64,000 bases of DNA from Arthrobotrys musiformis. Taxonomy: Eukaryota > Ascomycota > Orbiliomycetes > Orbiliales > Orbiliaceae. Below, in pieces: positions 23,787 to 33,451 of this stretch. The stretch is taken from the NCBI GenBank assembly GCA_036971715.1, contig JAVHJL010000004.1:1240001-1304000 (forward strand), written 5' to 3'. The notes beneath the pieces are model-generated. The model saw only the letters and a list, made by a program, of their open reading frames with translations, did not search any database and was not told the origin of the DNA. The position numbers and the translations under genes were made by a program. Every line of letters starts with the position of its first letter. Position 1 is the first letter of the stretch.

Positions 23787-25088
23787 CTCGATATTCGTAA
23801 GTATTCCTCGGCGGTCGGACTAGCGATGATGAAGATTATGATGGCGATGAAGACGGAGGTGATGAGGAACGGGAGGAAGGAGAAGGGTTTTATGGCGGCT
23901 TGGAGCGGTTGGTGGGATTGGTTATGGGTCATATCATCGTGCGAGACATTGAAGCGAAAGAGCGTGTGGGAACAAGGGTTCTATGACGCATAGAAGGTGA
24001 GTTTCAACACCAAGACTAAGCCTTATTTCTTGAACGGTTCGTTTATGGCTTTATGTATCGAAGAAACCACGAAAAATAAAATTAGATTGTTAGAAGTTAC
24101 AAGCTTATTCTAGGTCTTACTCATTGGCATGCATACCTTACACTACACCAATAGAGGCCTCCTAGGCACGCGCCTACAACCAGTTGCTGCGAGCCTGAGC
24201 ATCGACCGGAGCAATAGTCAACTTAACATGAGGTTTCATGGTTTCACGAAACCGGGATTTCCTAAATACAACATCTACAACGCGCCGTTGACACTGACCC
24301 CAAGCTTGGTGACAGCGAGGGCGAATAATGTCCACAGGTGTGATTTCGGATATCAAATCTCAAGTAGGTATCTACTTAGGTGGGTACCTAGGTAGCTATA
24401 GCTTCGAATCTACTGATCATTTATCCATCGATGAACCTCAGCCCGAAGAGAACCACTATAATAGCTACCAACATAAAGTATTATACTCCGAACATGCACA
24501 TTACGTAAACAACAGCCATCTCAACGTCAGACCTTAAGTTCTTCACAAAATACTGCATATAATCAAAAGATTATCATCTCAAGGGTTCAATTCGCTTTGC
24601 CACACTACTCACCAATGGCGCTCAGATCCAAGGCACCCCGGCTTAATCGCACAACTACTCGGATGCGGGGTCAAGCTAAACCAGATATCGGTACCAACCG
24701 GTATCACTTCAAATCCCCACATCAGATCTACGATGACATGCCGTAATGCGAAAAAAAAACCATGATTTTCGTCGATCAGTGGAGTATTTCGTCTGTTAGG
24801 AACCTGGTAAGCTATTATTGAGTATGCTCTATCGACACAGGTGGCTTTTGGTTTACCACACAAATGTCGTTATTCCTTTCATCATGTCCGAACGATTACA
24901 TCGTGAAGTTTGCTGCGTAGTAGAATCTGCGGCTGGAATAAATAAGTACACGATAGTAGCCCCTCATGCCTCCCACAGCTAGCGCCGTAAGCTGCATTCC
25001 GAAATTCCGCATAATCTTTATCACTTCACTATCCCACCACTTCACGATCCCTTCAAGACTTCACCAAACATACCCATCACGATCTAAA
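23787..25088. other. Divergent intergenic region
   Basis: Lies between Vms1 (minus) and the small plus-strand ORF. A palindrome-rich patch near 24360-24405 repeats AGGTA/TACCT. No convincing ORF. Confidence 0.45.
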
Positions 25089-25352
25089 ATGATTTCATCA
25101 CTCCTAAACTGGCTGCCACGCTACTTCTTCCAAGAAACCTCCACTATCGAAGAATTCCCCATCCAAGTCACGGATAAAATCGTCGTCCCGAAATACGCAG
25201 TAGACATCCTAGCCACGAAACCGTTTGTTAAACCTGCGGAATACCACATAATCTACCAGTGGGTTCGGATAGCGCTGCAGACGGATGATGAGAAGGTTGT
25301 GTCTGAGGCGTTGATAGCGATTGAAGAGTCTGCGTGTCCGGGGTCTACTTGA
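25089..25352 (+). CDS. Small protein of unknown function (87 aa)
   Basis: A reading frame of 87 residues from ATG 25089; an in-frame ATG at 24966 would extend it by 41. The sequence is not low complexity and looks like a small globular helical protein (FPIQVTDKIVVPKYAVDILA, EYHIIYQWVRIALQTDDEK). I recognise no family. It sits 243 bp upstream of the Ist3 gene on the same strand. It could be a species-specific gene or chance. Confidence 0.35.
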   Translation: MISSLLNWLPRYFFQETSTIEEFPIQVTDKIVVPKYAVDILATKPFVKPAEYHIIYQWVRIALQTDDEKVVSEALIAIEESACPGST

Positions 25353-25595
25353 TAGCAGGGGCTATTCCCTGCGACTCAGAGAAGCGCATTGCTCTCAAGA
25401 TTGTCAGCTTCGAAGCCCATCTGCCATAACGGAGACTGATAGAAGATTCTCACAATTGCAATAATTTGCGTTGCATCCTTCCATCCCAACACCGCACAAC
25501 ACCATCGCCAACACGAACCCAAAACCTCCTACGCGACTCCATCCTCTTCAAAACCCGGTTACGAGACCACCCTCTAACCCCATCCTCCAAAAGCC

Positions 25596-26480
25596 ATGAA
25601 CCAAATCCGCTCAACCCTCGCCCTAACCCGGCAAGAAATAGACAACGGAATCCCCGACTCCGCCTCCTGGCACCAAGACCACCGTCACAGCGCCTACGTC
25701 TTCATCGGCGGCCTCCCCTACGAACTCTCAGAAGGCGATATAATCGCCATCTTCTCCCAATACGGCGAACCCGTCCACCTCCACCTCGCCCGCGACAAGG
25801 ATACCGGTAAAAGCAGGGGGTTCGGATGGCTAAAATACGAGGATCAGAGGAGTACCAATTTGGCTGTGGATAATTTGACCGGTGCTGTCGTGCTGGGGAG
25901 GACGATTCGGGTCGATCATGCCGAGTATAAGCATAAAGAGGGTGATGGGGCGGAAGAAGCCTTCCAAGGGCTAAAGATTGGGAGGGAGGGTAGACGTGAT
26001 CAGAATGAAGAGGAAGATGAGGACAGAAGAAGTAAACGAAGGAGAAGAGACGAGAGCGACGACGAGGACGAGAATGGTGGATTGGACCCCGAAGAAGTCG
26101 CAGAAAGAAGACGGGAAGATCGTGAACTCGCAAAGCTTGAAAGAGACCACGACGACGACGACCCGATGAAAGATTACCTAATCCGGGAGAAGAAAAAGGA
26201 AATCGAGGAGGCAAGAGCTGAACGGGAACAGCGGAAACCTTCGAGGAGGAGGGACAAAAAGAGTTCATCGGATCACCGTTCAAGGAGGCACCATAGAGAT
26301 GATAAGGATAGCGGTGATGATAAAGATAGGCACAGACATCGGTCACATCGCAGCCATCGAGACCGGGACCGGGATGGTGAGGGTGATGATAGGCGCCGAC
26401 GCCATCGAGATCACGAGAAACCCCGAGACAGAGATGGTAAAGATAGAGATTCTCGAGGTTCGCGGAGGGACCATGAGTGA
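25596..26480 (+). CDS. ist3: Splicing factor Ist3/Snu17 (RBMX2), RES complex
   Basis: Single exon, 294 residues to the first stop. N-terminal MNQIRSTLALTRQEIDNGIP followed by one RRM (residues about 33-110; RNP2 VFIGGL, RNP1 KSRGFGWLKY, then EDQRSTNLAVDNLTG, GRTIRVDHAEYK) is diagnostic for the RES subunit Ist3/Snu17 (human RBMX2), which binds Bud13 and Pml1 and stabilises the activated spliceosome. The rest is a long Arg/Asp/Glu/His-rich tail. The TGA at 26478-26480 falls inside this tail: the same frame continues for 55 codons with identical RD/RS character (separate entry). RNP1 here has GFGW where most relatives have GFAF or GFAW. Confidence 0.92.
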   Translation: MNQIRSTLALTRQEIDNGIPDSASWHQDHRHSAYVFIGGLPYELSEGDIIAIFSQYGEPVHLHLARDKDTGKSRGFGWLKYEDQRSTNLAVDNLTGAVVLGRTIRVDHAEYKHKEGDGAEEAFQGLKIGREGRRDQNEEEDEDRRSKRRRRDESDDEDENGGLDPEEVAERRREDRELAKLERDHDDDDPMKDYLIREKKKEIEEARAEREQRKPSRRRDKKSSSDHRSRRHHRDDKDSGDDKDRHRHRSHRSHRDRDRDGEGDDRRRRHRDHEKPRDRDGKDRDSRGSRRDHE

Positions 26481-26648
26481 GAGGGTAGTCCGAGCGATGA
26501 TGAAAGGCAGAAGCGACGCCGCGATGAAGATGATGATGGACGGCGCCGCCATCGAGACGATGACCGTCATCGAGAAAGGGAACGCAGTAATCGAGATGAC
26601 GATTCTCGCGACCATAGGAGACGCCGTGGCTCACGGGAAAGATCTTGA
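26481..26648 (+). other. In-frame RD/RS-rich extension after the Ist3 stop
   Basis: Immediately after the TGA at 26478 the same frame runs 55 more codons to TGA at 26646. It starts EGSPSDDERQKRRRDEDDDG and ends RRRRGSRERS, the same composition as the tail before the stop. A cryptic 45-nt intron (26437-26481, GTAAAG..GAG) would remove the stop in frame but has no pyrimidine tract or branch site. Other options are stop readthrough, a recent nonsense mutation or a base error. Confidence 0.7.
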
Positions 26649-27755
26649 TATCCCTCTAACTCACACCTCACCACCACCATTGATACCCATACTTATAGCT
26701 GTACTATATTCCGAAGCCCCAGTGTAGAACGTAATACCACAGTTTTAATTGGTCAAAGAAGCAGCATAAAATACGACTGATCATGAAGCACACTTTCACG
26801 CTTATAGTTATCAGAGCCACTGTTTCATCAAGGATATCAAAGCTCAATTCTCAAAAAAAAATTATCACAAAAATCATTTTTTTAATAAACCATCCCCAAG
26901 CCATACAAGTGAACAAAAAATAAAGATAAAGCAACCTCCGAAACGGCCCAAGCTATGCCAATCAAAAACGAACAAGAATAAAAAATAAAGGAGTGATAAA
27001 GAAGCGAATCTCAGGTAGAATGAGTGTACAGAAACCCCGTTAAATGATGCAGGTAAGAACTACTATAAAAAGGAGAAAAAATGTGTAAATGCGGGTTCTG
27101 AAATAGGTCGTGAGAATCGAAGTAATAAAAGAGGCATTTGGCGTTCAGAGAAGTAAAAACAAGAGGGTCGTAAGAGTTTGAAAAGCGTAGTTTTAGGAAC
27201 GGTGGATAGTAGAGATATCAAGAATCAAGAGCCAGAAAGAAAAATAAAACGCCTCCCAGTCGTTATTTCAAAGGGAATCACAAACGCAACATCACAGGGC
27301 CCTAAGCATGCTAGACAGAAACAGACAGATCAACAAAATAAAGTAGGATAAGGGAGCTGTGGTATTGAAGCCGGAGCCTCTCGAAATGATCGACCAACTA
27401 TACGGGGACAAGAAGTGTGGTTAGGGGAATGTTAATGATTCGATTGCAAAGTTGGGAGCAAAAATCAAAGAACACCAAGTCTAAATGTGTGTATAAGGTC
27501 TTGAGTTCCGTATAAAATAAAGAGGTGATCGTGAAGTCCAAGGAACAAATAAAGAGGAAACCCCTAGGGGCTGTGAAGAAGAAAAGAAATAAGATTATCC
27601 AAACAAAAAAACATTCCTTATGTATGCACCCATATAACCAAGACAAGTGGGGTTGTGTTTTGTATCCGTTTAAATATATATGTTTTCCGAAGCCCCGAAT
27701 CGATGGATGGTAATAAAAATGGTTCCAGTAGTTTAGGGTCCCGATGTCGTTAATG
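26649..27755. other. Convergent AT-rich 3' region
   Basis: Between ist3 (plus) and whi3 (minus). It is A-rich on the plus strand with no credible coding sequence, probably the long 3' UTR of whi3 and the ist3 3' end. Confidence 0.55.
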
Positions 27756-29681
27756 CTATTTGCCAACTAGAAAACCAGGTATGTTGGGAGGTGCAATTGG
27801 TGTTGCAAATGCATTTGCTGATGAGCTTGAAGTCACAGGTGTGAACCCCAATGCCGACTGTGTGGTAGCGGGATAGCTGACCGGTGACGCTAACATGGAC
27901 TCCCGGTACGCAAGCCCTCCAGGTGTAGCAGCCGCATAAACGGGATCCCGAGGAGGGATCGCCGTTGCAAGTGGGGCGAGGGGTGGAGGAATCGCATCCA
28001 TAGGGTTTGATCGCACTACTGCAGCTGGGGTTACACCGGGATGTGGCAGTCCCGGTGGCGCATGCATGGCCGTTGAAAACAAGCCGTTAGCGCCAGCCCC
28101 GCCGCCAGCCGCGGGTGTCGTTGGGGATTGCAGATTCGCCGGGTTCTGATTTGATCGGACACCAAGGGGGTTCTTTGAGAAACTTAATCTAATGCCGCCT
28201 TTGACACTGTTGGAAAGTCCACGGCCGTACAATTCCGTAAGTGCACGAGTGGCATAGGCAACGTCCTCGAACTCAACGAAACACATGGGACCATTGGCTT
28301 TCGTTCGGAAACAGAGTCTCTTGTAACCACGTTGACGAGAGAACAATGCCTTGAGCTCGTCCTCTGATGTATTTGCTGGCAAGTTTCCTACGTAAAGTGT
28401 ATTGCAAGGCGGATTTTGATCTGCCGGGTTAGCAGCAGGCAGGACCCTTTGATACGGTTGCATAGGCGTAGCCGTCGTCGCGGACATCGGGATCGAAATC
28501 GGCGAAGTGAGAGCGCTAGCATTACCAGGAGCCATAGCTGCAGGAGACCCCATCATCGGTCCAGAAAGAGGCGGCAAGTTGTTTGTATTGAGAGAGAGCT
28601 GTGAGAATCGACTCGCCATCGAGGCGGGATTGGTCGATCTTCTAGGCTTCTGCATAGCCGCGAGGCCTGGCTCAGCAGCTAGGGCCGAAGGATTGTTGTA
28701 GAGATAACGAGAGTGGTCGCTCAAAAGAGTATCGTACTCCTCGTTGGCATCAGGTTCACTTTCCATGAGCAAAGCTTTGCCGCTAGATGTTCCCACGGAG
28801 CCGGGCGTTCGTACTGGGAGAGTTGGAAATGCATCTGTAATGTACTCTGGGCTAGGGCCTAAGCTATAATCGCTCGAACTGCTGCCGAAAGATTTAGAGC
28901 TTGCTAGAGAACCCAAACCGCCAAGTCCGCCGAGAGAGGCATTTGCGAGACTTGGAGGGATTGTTCCAATCAAACCCGCGGGAGGGATGATGGCTTCTGC
29001 TACCGAGAATGGCGTCTGCAAACCCTGTGCCTTGCCTAAACTCCTGCCAGCTGACGACGCGATAGAAGATGCAGCGGACGCGGAGAGCAACGCTGGCCGT
29101 GAAGCACTGTCTGTTGTATTCCGCCGGCTGGTAAGAACCGTATGTTGTTGACTGACTGGAATTGTCGCCTGCAAAATCTCCCCCTCAAATATTTCCCCTC
29201 TCTTGGAGTTAATATGATCTCTCGCCTCTTGCGCGGACTGGTAGCTGCGGAAACGTGCTATCGCAGAACGCTTAAGAGGCGGTAATCCGCCATCGAGAGG
29301 GCTATCTGGAACGAGCTCAACATTTACAAATTCCTTTGCGAAAATAAAAACGCTACGGAGTTCCTTATTCGTAATATGTCGAGGGAGTCCAAGAATGATA
29401 ACGGTAGGATCCGGCATGCCATTGCTCAAGTGCTCGCCTTGAGCTTCCGTGACCGTGGGTAATCCGCCTTCTTCAGGTACTGGTGAAATGCCTCTGGAGG
29501 AAAAGACGCTATTCTCGAATGGAAAAGGCGAAATCATGCTGTGGCCCGTGGCAGGTGGGGAAGCTTGCGACGATCCTGAGCTGATAGACTCCCTTCCCCT
29601 CGAAGAATGGAACTCATACGAGGGAGTAGTCGTGCCACTCAAACTTCCAGACATTCCTGAGAGCGGCAGCACTGCAGCCAT
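27756..29681 (-). CDS. whi3: Whi3-type RNA-binding protein
   Basis: Single exon, 641 residues, first ATG at 29681. A degenerate RRM lies at about residues 92-177 (TVIILGLPRHITNKELRSVF, ARFRSYQSAQEARDHINSKRG). A canonical C-terminal RRM lies at about 427-503 (NTLYVGNLPANTSEDELKALF, GPMCFVEFEDVAYATRALTELYG), ending in IRLSFSKNPLG as in Whi3/Whi4 and fungal relatives. Between and after these are Ser/Pro/Ala/Gly-rich disordered stretches. In yeast Whi3 binds CLN3 mRNA and restrains the G1 cyclin; in multinucleate fungi it forms RNA condensates that position cyclin and polarity transcripts. The long polyglutamine tract of some Whi3 proteins is absent here. Confidence 0.88.
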   Translation of the reverse strand: MAAVLPLSGMSGSLSGTTTPSYEFHSSRGRESISSGSSQASPPATGHSMISPFPFENSVFSSRGISPVPEEGGLPTVTEAQGEHLSNGMPDPTVIILGLPRHITNKELRSVFIFAKEFVNVELVPDSPLDGGLPPLKRSAIARFRSYQSAQEARDHINSKRGEIFEGEILQATIPVSQQHTVLTSRRNTTDSASRPALLSASAASSIASSAGRSLGKAQGLQTPFSVAEAIIPPAGLIGTIPPSLANASLGGLGGLGSLASSKSFGSSSSDYSLGPSPEYITDAFPTLPVRTPGSVGTSSGKALLMESEPDANEEYDTLLSDHSRYLYNNPSALAAEPGLAAMQKPRRSTNPASMASRFSQLSLNTNNLPPLSGPMMGSPAAMAPGNASALTSPISIPMSATTATPMQPYQRVLPAANPADQNPPCNTLYVGNLPANTSEDELKALFSRQRGYKRLCFRTKANGPMCFVEFEDVAYATRALTELYGRGLSNSVKGGIRLSFSKNPLGVRSNQNPANLQSPTTPAAGGGAGANGLFSTAMHAPPGLPHPGVTPAAVVRSNPMDAIPPPLAPLATAIPPRDPVYAAATPGGLAYRESMLASPVSYPATTQSALGFTPVTSSSSANAFATPIAPPNIPGFLVGK

Positions 29682-32600
29682 TGATTAGTGTGTAAAATGT
29701 TATATATTCCGCTCAATTGCTTCCTCACACCAATTGAGTTCTACCACGTTTGATCTCGTTATCAACGGGAAATAGGTGTTTATTCTCTCGGTTTCTCCGT
29801 TCAAAACAAGCACTCGGGCCTCAAACGAATACCTTTTAAACGTATTGACAGCTATGCACGTGAAATGCAATAACAAATTGTTAGTTACTAATTACGGAAC
29901 CGCCACGTTTTTCGCGCCGTGTGGGAGCCTCGAGAGATCTCGCATGCAGAAAATTGCTCACCGACTGAATGCAGAAGAAAACGGCCGATTCGTCTATGCC
30001 AGAATGACAGTAGACTTCCGTTCTATAAATGATACGCTCGCCTTGTCGGGCGGGATCGAAACCAAAATGGAAACGCCAAGGAACACCCAATGTCGGAAAC
30101 TTATGCAATAGCTCGGTGAAGCGCTTAATAGGCTCCGCTTTGTCAAATTGCGTGGGGGGTAGTATGTAAAAAATAACTATGGTTGATGGCCCTCACGACT
30201 TGGAATGTGATAATATGCTTATCGTTGCGTTGTCGGTGTGCTATAATATTTCGAAAGAAGTTGTGTAGAATGTCCGAATCGATGAATGATACATAAAAAT
30301 CGGATTTAAAACGAAGGAATACTGCAGGTAAAAAGGCTAGACTAGGAACTTTGGCAGTTCGTAGGAAAATGGATATACCAGATTTTGATAACGAGATCTC
30401 CACGGATTCCTAAGGCCCTGGAGCAAGAGAAATGTTGGAGCTAGCTCGTGAAAGTTGAACCGAGGCGAACGATATTGGTTGATATAAATCCAAAGGCGGG
30501 AACCCTGAAGCTCTTGCTCTTGTCGAATGAAAAAGAAAGAAAACCAGCGCTATGCACCAAAGTCCGTTCCCAAACAAAAGTCGTTATATAAGCTTCAGCA
30601 AATGTGTGCGAAAGCAGTCGAGTAAAACAGAACGTGGCGTTGATATTTTGAGTTTTTGGGGAGATCCTTTGCTTGTCCGGATTACTGGATGGAGTGGTAT
30701 TTTTCTAAGATGTATGAAAGGTAGTCCGGGTCGAGGTCGTATTCAAAACAGAGTTTCCGTTTGATCTTGCGGGCCTCGGAAACTAACTTGAGTGAAAGAT
30801 GGAGGGGCAAGAGGTTGGCAAGTTCTTGTTTGGGGTGGGCTGCTTTTGGATAAGAAGAACTCCTGATGCAAGCTTGCTGTAGGAATAACCTGATATTGAC
30901 AAGGAATGTTGGTTGTATAATGTGAAGGAATAGCGATATGGATAAATATAGGCTGTGAAGGTCGTCGTATCTGATGAAGAGGGGTGGGATCCAGTAGAAT
31001 ATAAAAAAGAAACGCTCTAGATATGCAACTAGTATGAGACCTAAAAACCGAGTATGCTGTGCAACCTTTGCTTGCTGTGCCTGTGAATATGCTATGCTGG
31101 TCGAAAAGCCCAAAGACCAAAGAAACCCCGTGGAAATAAGAAAAATTAAAACGGAAAAAATAAAAATAAAAAAGAGCGCAGAGAGGCGATGCACCCGTCG
31201 ACTATGCTGAATGTGAATGTGTGAATAGAACAATGCGCAAGGTTATGAAGGCCAAAAAAAAAAAATGCTTGAAGTCGATAAAGTTTCAGTCGTCTTCGGA
31301 GAACGACGACTTTTGGGGGGAAACGGGATGCTTGATGCTTTGATTAGAAAACGTCGCGCGCGTTATACGCTTTTTGACAAAATGGAAATGATAACCGAGG
31401 GTATTGGAAGATGGCCACTTGGAAAATAACGGTCCTAGTTTTAAAAGGAAGCGTCCGGAATAGACAGATTCCCATAAACTACGTTTTCTGAAGTTCTGTG
31501 GACGGATAGGGTTTTTGAAAGGGAGGCAATTGGGGGGTGGGAGGAAGAGAGAAAGAGAGACGGAGAGTCTGTGGGAAGACTAGATTGGATGTGTGAGAGT
31601 GGAGTGCGTTGAGATGTGTGGGAGGTAGTCGAGTTAAAGAAGGGGAAGCTGGCTGATCAGTTTAACAGAAGCCAGAAGCGAGAAAAACCGCAGAACGGAC
31701 GGACGACCTTATGCTCGGTCAGGTCCACACGCGCGCCAATTGAGAGAGGGAAGAGAGGTGAAGGCGAGGAGGGAAGAATCAAAAGAAGAAAAACAGTTCA
31801 GGGACTTGACCCCCCTTTCCCCTCATTCAATCGCTATGCTTGCTTGATATGTATATCGTGACAGAGGGGCAAAAGATTTGACAAGGGAACGAACGACCTT
31901 GGGAGCCAACTGTAAAAGAGGAGGGAAAGATGTCGAGTAAAAGGAAGGACCGAGAGAAAGAGGGAGAGGGAGTGAAGGGCAAAGCAGAGCAGAGCAACGA
32001 ACGGGGTGGATGTCGAGAACGGCCTGGTCCCTACGCTCGTTCAATCAGACTAGTGCTATGGGCAAGGTTATGGAGGTGGTGGTGGGTGCAGTTTAATCAA
32101 GTGGGTGTGCTGGCTGGGAAGGGAAATCTAGGTACTGTCCGTACTAGTAAGATGGGCCATGGGGGAATATGGCTTCCCTCTTCCATATGCACATCTCGGG
32201 TCCTTTTTTCCTTTCGAATTCGTTATTTTCTTCTTTTTTCCAATAATATAGTATTATATTCTAGGTCTTCTCTTTCTAAATCATTTCGATATATCATCTC
32301 TCGTTTTGCTTTGAGGGACGGCAGCTTTGGCATCAGGCAAGCACTCAATCAGTTAGTCAGGCAGTCAGGCAAGTAGGCAGGCCATTATTGGTTCAACGGG
32401 CGCGCGGGATGTTTTGAAGTCTCGAGATAATAAGCGGACAACATGGTACCAGACCCCCCCCCAATACATACTTATGCACAGAGTATAGGTAATCCATTCA
32501 CTCATTCATATATACCCCATTGCATATGGCTTACAGATTGAAATGTAAAATGTAATGGCGAAAACGATGGAACGACCCTATCGCTCCAATTTACTCAGCA

Positions 32601-33349
32601 TCCCCAAATCCCAAACTAGACTATCTTTCATAGTGCGTGCGGTTTAAACTAGAACTAGATATACATACTAGTTAAGTCCAGCGTCAGCCAGGGCAGTTTT
32701 GCATCGGGAGACCATACGAGGAAAAAAACGAATAAGAAAAAAAAGAAACTTCCTACTTTACTAGCTGCAGGCCGTTCGTTCATTTTAGACGGGACCCGCC
32801 TAGTGAAGGCTGCTGCTCTGCAGCTAACCATCCCGGGTTGGTACAGACATCGATAGTCTGGAAGCTTACAGATATGTATCCACTGCCGGGCCCCATGTTC
32901 ACTAGTTAACCTATGAAGAAGGGTTCAAGGAGTGTCGCCAACGGCTAATGGTCGTCGGTGATACGTTTGAGTGCTGCGCAAGTGCGAGTGTGTACCAATG
33001 AGCATGGCAATCACCAGCATGGACGGACACATACTTCTTATTCACATTATAATTATATTCCCTCTCGTGCACACATACATTCCTTCATACCACAGTTATG
33101 CACCACAGTTATGTTTCACGATGCTTCAACAGTACACCGACTGGGTTTCGTCCATAAGCCAGCCCATCACCCGTTCGTTGGGTGCTGTTGGTGTTGACCT
33201 TGCATTCGCTGAGGTTTCAGCTTCGTGCGTCTTGTCACACAGAAAGGAGGCCTCAAGATCAACGGCTCTTGTTTTTCGCAACACCCCAACAACACGATCT
33301 CGAACCCGGTTGCTTTCTATAGACATCTCCACCGTCCATCTACATCTAA
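29682..33349. other. 3.7 kb gene-poor region upstream of whi3
   Basis: No ORF with recognisable content; the longest minus-strand frame (183 codons, 30682-31233) begins with TTG and looks random. The region likely holds a long whi3 5' leader and promoter. A C-run is seen at 32454-32462 and repeated CAGTCAGGCA-type units near 32345-32385. Confidence 0.45.
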
Positions 33350-33451
33350 GTCGCTGTGGCCGAGTGGTTAAGGCGATTGACTAGAAAGACATCCGCTCTC
33401 TCTTGATATCAATTCCGTTCGCGGGCATAGGTTCGAGTCCTATCGGCGACG
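33350..33451 (+). tRNA. tRNA-Ser (AGA anticodon), with intron
   Basis: The full class II tRNA folds by eye. Acceptor GTCGCTG (33350-33356) pairs with CGGCGAC (33444-33450), discriminator G. D arm is GCC/GGC. Anticodon stem ATTGA/TCAAT surrounds loop CTAGAAA with anticodon AGA at 33383-33385. A 21-nt intron (33387-33407) follows position 37. The long variable arm is CCG-TTCG-CGG, and the T arm is ATAGG-TTCGAGT-CCTAT. The A box (TGGCCGAGTGG) and B box (GGTTCGAGTCC) are present. It decodes serine UCU and, after A34-to-inosine editing, UCC and UCA-type codons. Confidence 0.96.

Noticed and set aside
25702..26634. 310-codon minus-strand frame opposite ist3
   Set aside because: Arises from the repetitive Arg/Asp codons of Ist3 read in reverse; His/Tyr/Leu-rich low complexity.
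26299..26727. 142-codon plus-strand frame overlapping the Ist3 tail
   Set aside because: Shifted frame of the RD-rich tail giving Ile/Met/Thr repeats; the in-frame extension is the better explanation.
30682..31233. 183-codon minus-strand frame with hydrophobic start
   Set aside because: Starts with TTG; hydrophobic residues come from A/T-rich DNA. No family features.
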